Source: Gammaproteobacteria bacterium
GTDB lineage: Bacteria; Pseudomonadota; Gammaproteobacteria; Steroidobacterales; Rariloculaceae
Length of the DNA: 8,706 nt
NCBI GenBank assembly: GCA_004357505.1
Contig: SMWC01000112.1
Location: 1-8,706 of the forward strand
Reading direction: 5' to 3'
This document shows, one piece after another, positions 6,974 to 8,706 of this stretch. The notes under the pieces were generated by a model that saw only the letters and a list, made by a program, of their open reading frames with translations, ran no database searches and was not told the origin of the DNA. Both the position numbers and the translations under genes were made by a program. Within the stretch, counting starts at the first letter, position 1. Each line of letters starts with the position of its first letter.

Positions 6974-7687
6974 ATGATGGCAGAACACTCAGAGGCAATC
7001 ATCGTGACGCGCAATCTGCAGCGGCGCTACGATATGGGCGGCGAGGTTATCCACGCCCTGCGCGGCATCGATCTACAAATCGATCATGGCGAGTACGTTG
7101 CGGTCATGGGTCCGTCGGGTTCGGGCAAATCGACGCTAATGAACATGATCGGTTGCCTGGATACACCGGACGGCGGTAAGTATTGGCTCAATGGAGAACT
7201 GGTTTCAGACATGAACGACCGGCAGCTTGCACGAATCCGCAACTCCGAAGTCGGCTTCGTGTTCCAATCATTTAATCTGTTGCCTCGAGCGAATGCGCTG
7301 CACAACGTGGAGATGCCGCTGATCTACGGTGGCATGAAGCGCAAGGAACGACTGGAGCGCGCTGCCGCGGCGTTAACGCGCGTGGGACTGGCCGATCGTA
7401 TGACCCACCGGCCCAACGAGATGTCGGGCGGCCAGCGCCAGCGGATCGCGATCGCGAGGGCACTCGTAACCGAGCCCAGTATCCTTCTCGCCGACGAACC
7501 CACAGGCAATCTGGATACAGCAACGGGGCAGGATATTTTGGCGCTGTTCGATGAGCTTCATGCGGCGGGTCACACGATCATACTCGTTACTCACGAGGCG
7601 AATGTTGCGGAACATGCGGCGCGCTCGATAACTCTCCGCGACGGTTCGATCGAAAGAGATCAGCGAATGACAACGAGGAGTCATTGA
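6974..7687 (+). CDS. ABC transporter ATP-binding protein, MacB/LolD type
   Basis: From ATG 6974 the protein is 237 aa, the usual size of a stand-alone LolD/MacB-type ATPase. All nucleotide-binding motifs are intact: Walker A GPSGSGKST (46-54), Q-loop Gln98 in FVFQSFNLLP, signature SGGQ (151-154) followed by RQRIAIARAL, Walker B ILLADE (170-175), D-loop GNLD, and switch His207 in VTHE. 'HALRGIDLQI' and 'MNMIGCLDTPDGG' are typical of the subfamily that drives MacAB-like efflux or lipoprotein release. These are cytoplasmic ATPases that power mechanotransmission across FtsX-like permeases. The permease is not fused here, unlike E. coli MacB. A GTG start at 6803 would add 57 residues with no family match, so I chose ATG 6974; ATG 6977 is an equal alternative, and neither has a strong ribosome site. 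The next gene follows after 2 nt and encodes the fusion-protein partner. The substrate is unknown. Confidence 0.92.
   Translation: MMAEHSEAIIVTRNLQRRYDMGGEVIHALRGIDLQIDHGEYVAVMGPSGSGKSTLMNMIGCLDTPDGGKYWLNGELVSDMNDRQLARIRNSEVGFVFQSFNLLPRANALHNVEMPLIYGGMKRKERLERAAAALTRVGLADRMTHRPNEMSGGQRQRIAIARALVTEPSILLADEPTGNLDTATGQDILALFDELHAAGHTIILVTHEANVAEHAARSITLRDGSIERDQRMTTRSH
7675..7680 (+). promoter_or_regulatory. Ribosome binding site for the membrane fusion protein
   Basis: GAGGAG lies in the last codons of the ATPase gene, 9 nt before ATG 7690. This strong Shine-Dalgarno match decides the start of the fusion-protein gene and indicates co-translation with the ATPase. Confidence 0.7.
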
Positions 7688-7689
7688 GA

Positions 7690-8706
7690 ATGCGAGTTTG
7701 GCTAGGAATTGCGATCGTGCTTGCGGTCGGAGCGTGCGACTCGGAGCAACCGAACTCGCTGGCGCCGATCTACGATACGGTGCCGGTTGAGACTAGAGCC
7801 ATTGAGGTGACGGTGGATGCGGCTGGCGTGATCGAGCCTGAGGTTACGGTCGAGGTAAAGTCGAAGGCGTCCGGTGAGGTTCTAGCCATCCATGCTGAGA
7901 CTGGCGACGTCGTCGAGGCCGGTTTCCTGCTCGTCGAGATAGACCAGCGCACGCCGCGGAATCGGCTCGCCGAGGCTGAGGCTTCCCTGGTGGCAGCCAA
8001 AGCAAGACGCACTATTGCGATCACCCAGGAGGAACGTTCGCAGACGCTCTTCGCGACGGGAACGTTGACCGAAACGGACTACGAGCAGAGCCAACTGGAG
8101 CTTGCCAATGCTCAGGCCCAGGTGATCGGCATGGAGGTCGCGTTGGAGAATGCAAAAATCGCGATGGATGACACAAAAATACGCGCGCCGATCACCGGAA
8201 CGATCATTGAGCGGCACGTGGAGCCGGGGACCGTCATCTCGTCCCCGACCCAGGATGTTGGCGGTGGCAGCATCCTATTGAAGATGGCGGACCTGAGAAC
8301 GGTGCAAGTTCGAACACTGGTTGACGAGACCGATATCGGCAAGATCAGGCGGGGTATGTCGACTCGCGTGACGGTTGCGGCTTACCCGAACCAACCCTTT
8401 GACGGTGAGGTTCTAAAGATCGAACCTCAGGCAATCGTTGAACAGAACGTGACGATGTTTGCCGTCTTAATCCGCCTGGACAACGATGGCGGGCTGCTCA
8501 AGCCCGGCATGAATGCCGAAGTGGAGATTCGAATTGCCAACCGGGAGTCAGTTTCCGCAGTACCAACGATTGCGTTACGTGCCGAGAGCGATATTCCCAC
8601 GGCTGCGCTGATGCTGGGCCTCGCTGAAGCTGAACTTCGTGAAATACTGGCCGAGAGTGCGGCGGTGGGTTCAACGGCTCGTCGAAACTTCACGGCTCAG
8701 CAACCG
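7690..8706 (+). CDS. Periplasmic membrane fusion protein (MacA/HlyD-like), putative lipoprotein, 3' end outside window
   Basis: An open frame of 339 codons runs from ATG 7690 to the window end without a stop. The N-terminus (MRVWLGIAIVLAVGAC-D) looks like a lipoprotein signal with Cys16; the box V-G-A-C is not the ideal L-A-G-C. Asp17 at +2 would favour inner-membrane retention. Domains in order: first lipoyl half (~51-85; VKSKASGEVLAIHAETGDVVEAG), alpha-hairpin (~86-161), second lipoyl half (~162-183; TKIRAPITGTIIERHVEPGTVI), and beta-barrel (~203-283; TVQVRTLVDETDIGKIRRGM ... LKPGMNAEVEI). The hairpin tip carries R116-x3-L120-x6-T127, the RLS-type motif that docks fusion proteins to TolC, with Thr for Ser. 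After VPTIALR (291-297) comes an unusual helical segment (SDIPTAALMLGLAEAELREIL). The partner ATPase is 2 nt upstream. It probably bridges an inner-membrane ABC permease and TolC. It could instead pair with another export system, but the ABC context argues for MacA-like. Confidence 0.9.
   Translation, partial: MRVWLGIAIVLAVGACDSEQPNSLAPIYDTVPVETRAIEVTVDAAGVIEPEVTVEVKSKASGEVLAIHAETGDVVEAGFLLVEIDQRTPRNRLAEAEASLVAAKARRTIAITQEERSQTLFATGTLTETDYEQSQLELANAQAQVIGMEVALENAKIAMDDTKIRAPITGTIIERHVEPGTVISSPTQDVGGGSILLKMADLRTVQVRTLVDETDIGKIRRGMSTRVTVAAYPNQPFDGEVLKIEPQAIVEQNVTMFAVLIRLDNDGGLLKPGMNAEVEIRIANRESVSAVPTIALRAESDIPTAALMLGLAEAELREILAESAAVGSTARRNFTAQQP

Noticed and set aside
8427..8693. Minus-strand open frames across 7770-8693
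   Set aside because: All are antisense to the continuous fusion-protein frame, which carries clear lipoyl, hairpin and barrel domains and an upstream ribosome site.
1..8706. Mobile elements, CRISPR arrays, tRNA or rRNA genes
   Set aside because: I saw no direct-repeat arrays, transposase motifs, terminal inverted repeats, cloverleaf-like sequence or rRNA-like sequence in the window.

Overview
The window (8706 bp, all genes on the + strand, GC-rich by eye) holds the end of one operon and the start of a second. The organism is probably a Gram-negative proteobacterium, most likely a gammaproteobacterium. Three things suggest this: the MoxR / DUF58 / BatA-like / DUF4175-like gene order, a membrane fusion protein with a TolC-docking hairpin tip (which implies an outer membrane), and a lipoprotein signal with Asp at +2. 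The lineage is an inference from gene content; I recognise no specific species.

Region 1 (1-6776) is a tight unidirectional cluster. It runs: the C-terminal end of a MoxR-type AAA+ ATPase (cut by the window edge); a DUF58 protein with a complete-looking von Willebrand A (vWA) metal site; a 666-aa BatA-like membrane protein with a vWA domain and a glutamine-amidotransferase-like domain; and a 1199-aa DUF4175-like membrane protein with a beta-rich module, long Glu/Gln-rich coiled-coil stretches and three Gly-rich linkers. The genes are separated by 18 nt, 16 nt and a 4-nt ATGA overlap, so they are almost certainly co-transcribed. Systems of this class are thought to be chaperone-like: MoxR ATPases are believed to work with vWA partners to assemble or activate protein or metal-enzyme complexes. 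No substrate can be read from this window. Positive-inside reasoning places MoxR and DUF58 in the cytoplasm, and the bulk of the BatA-like and DUF4175-like proteins in the periplasm.

Region 2 (6777-6973) is a 197-nt intergenic gap with a weak candidate extended -10 promoter and no convincing terminator.

Region 3 (6974-8706) begins a tripartite efflux/export operon of the MacAB/LolD type. It has a stand-alone ABC ATPase (237 aa) followed 2 nt later by a periplasmic membrane fusion protein. That second gene has a lipoprotein-like signal and runs off the window end. FtsX/MacB-type permease genes are expected just downstream but are not in view.

Most of this is recognisable biology. The points that merit a second look are the architecture of the giant DUF4175-like protein, the substituted metal site in the BatA-like vWA domain, a possible five-codon coupling minicistron at 1166-1183, and the anchoring and C-terminal helical segment of the fusion protein. 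I found no RNA gene, CRISPR array, insertion sequence or evident mobile element.
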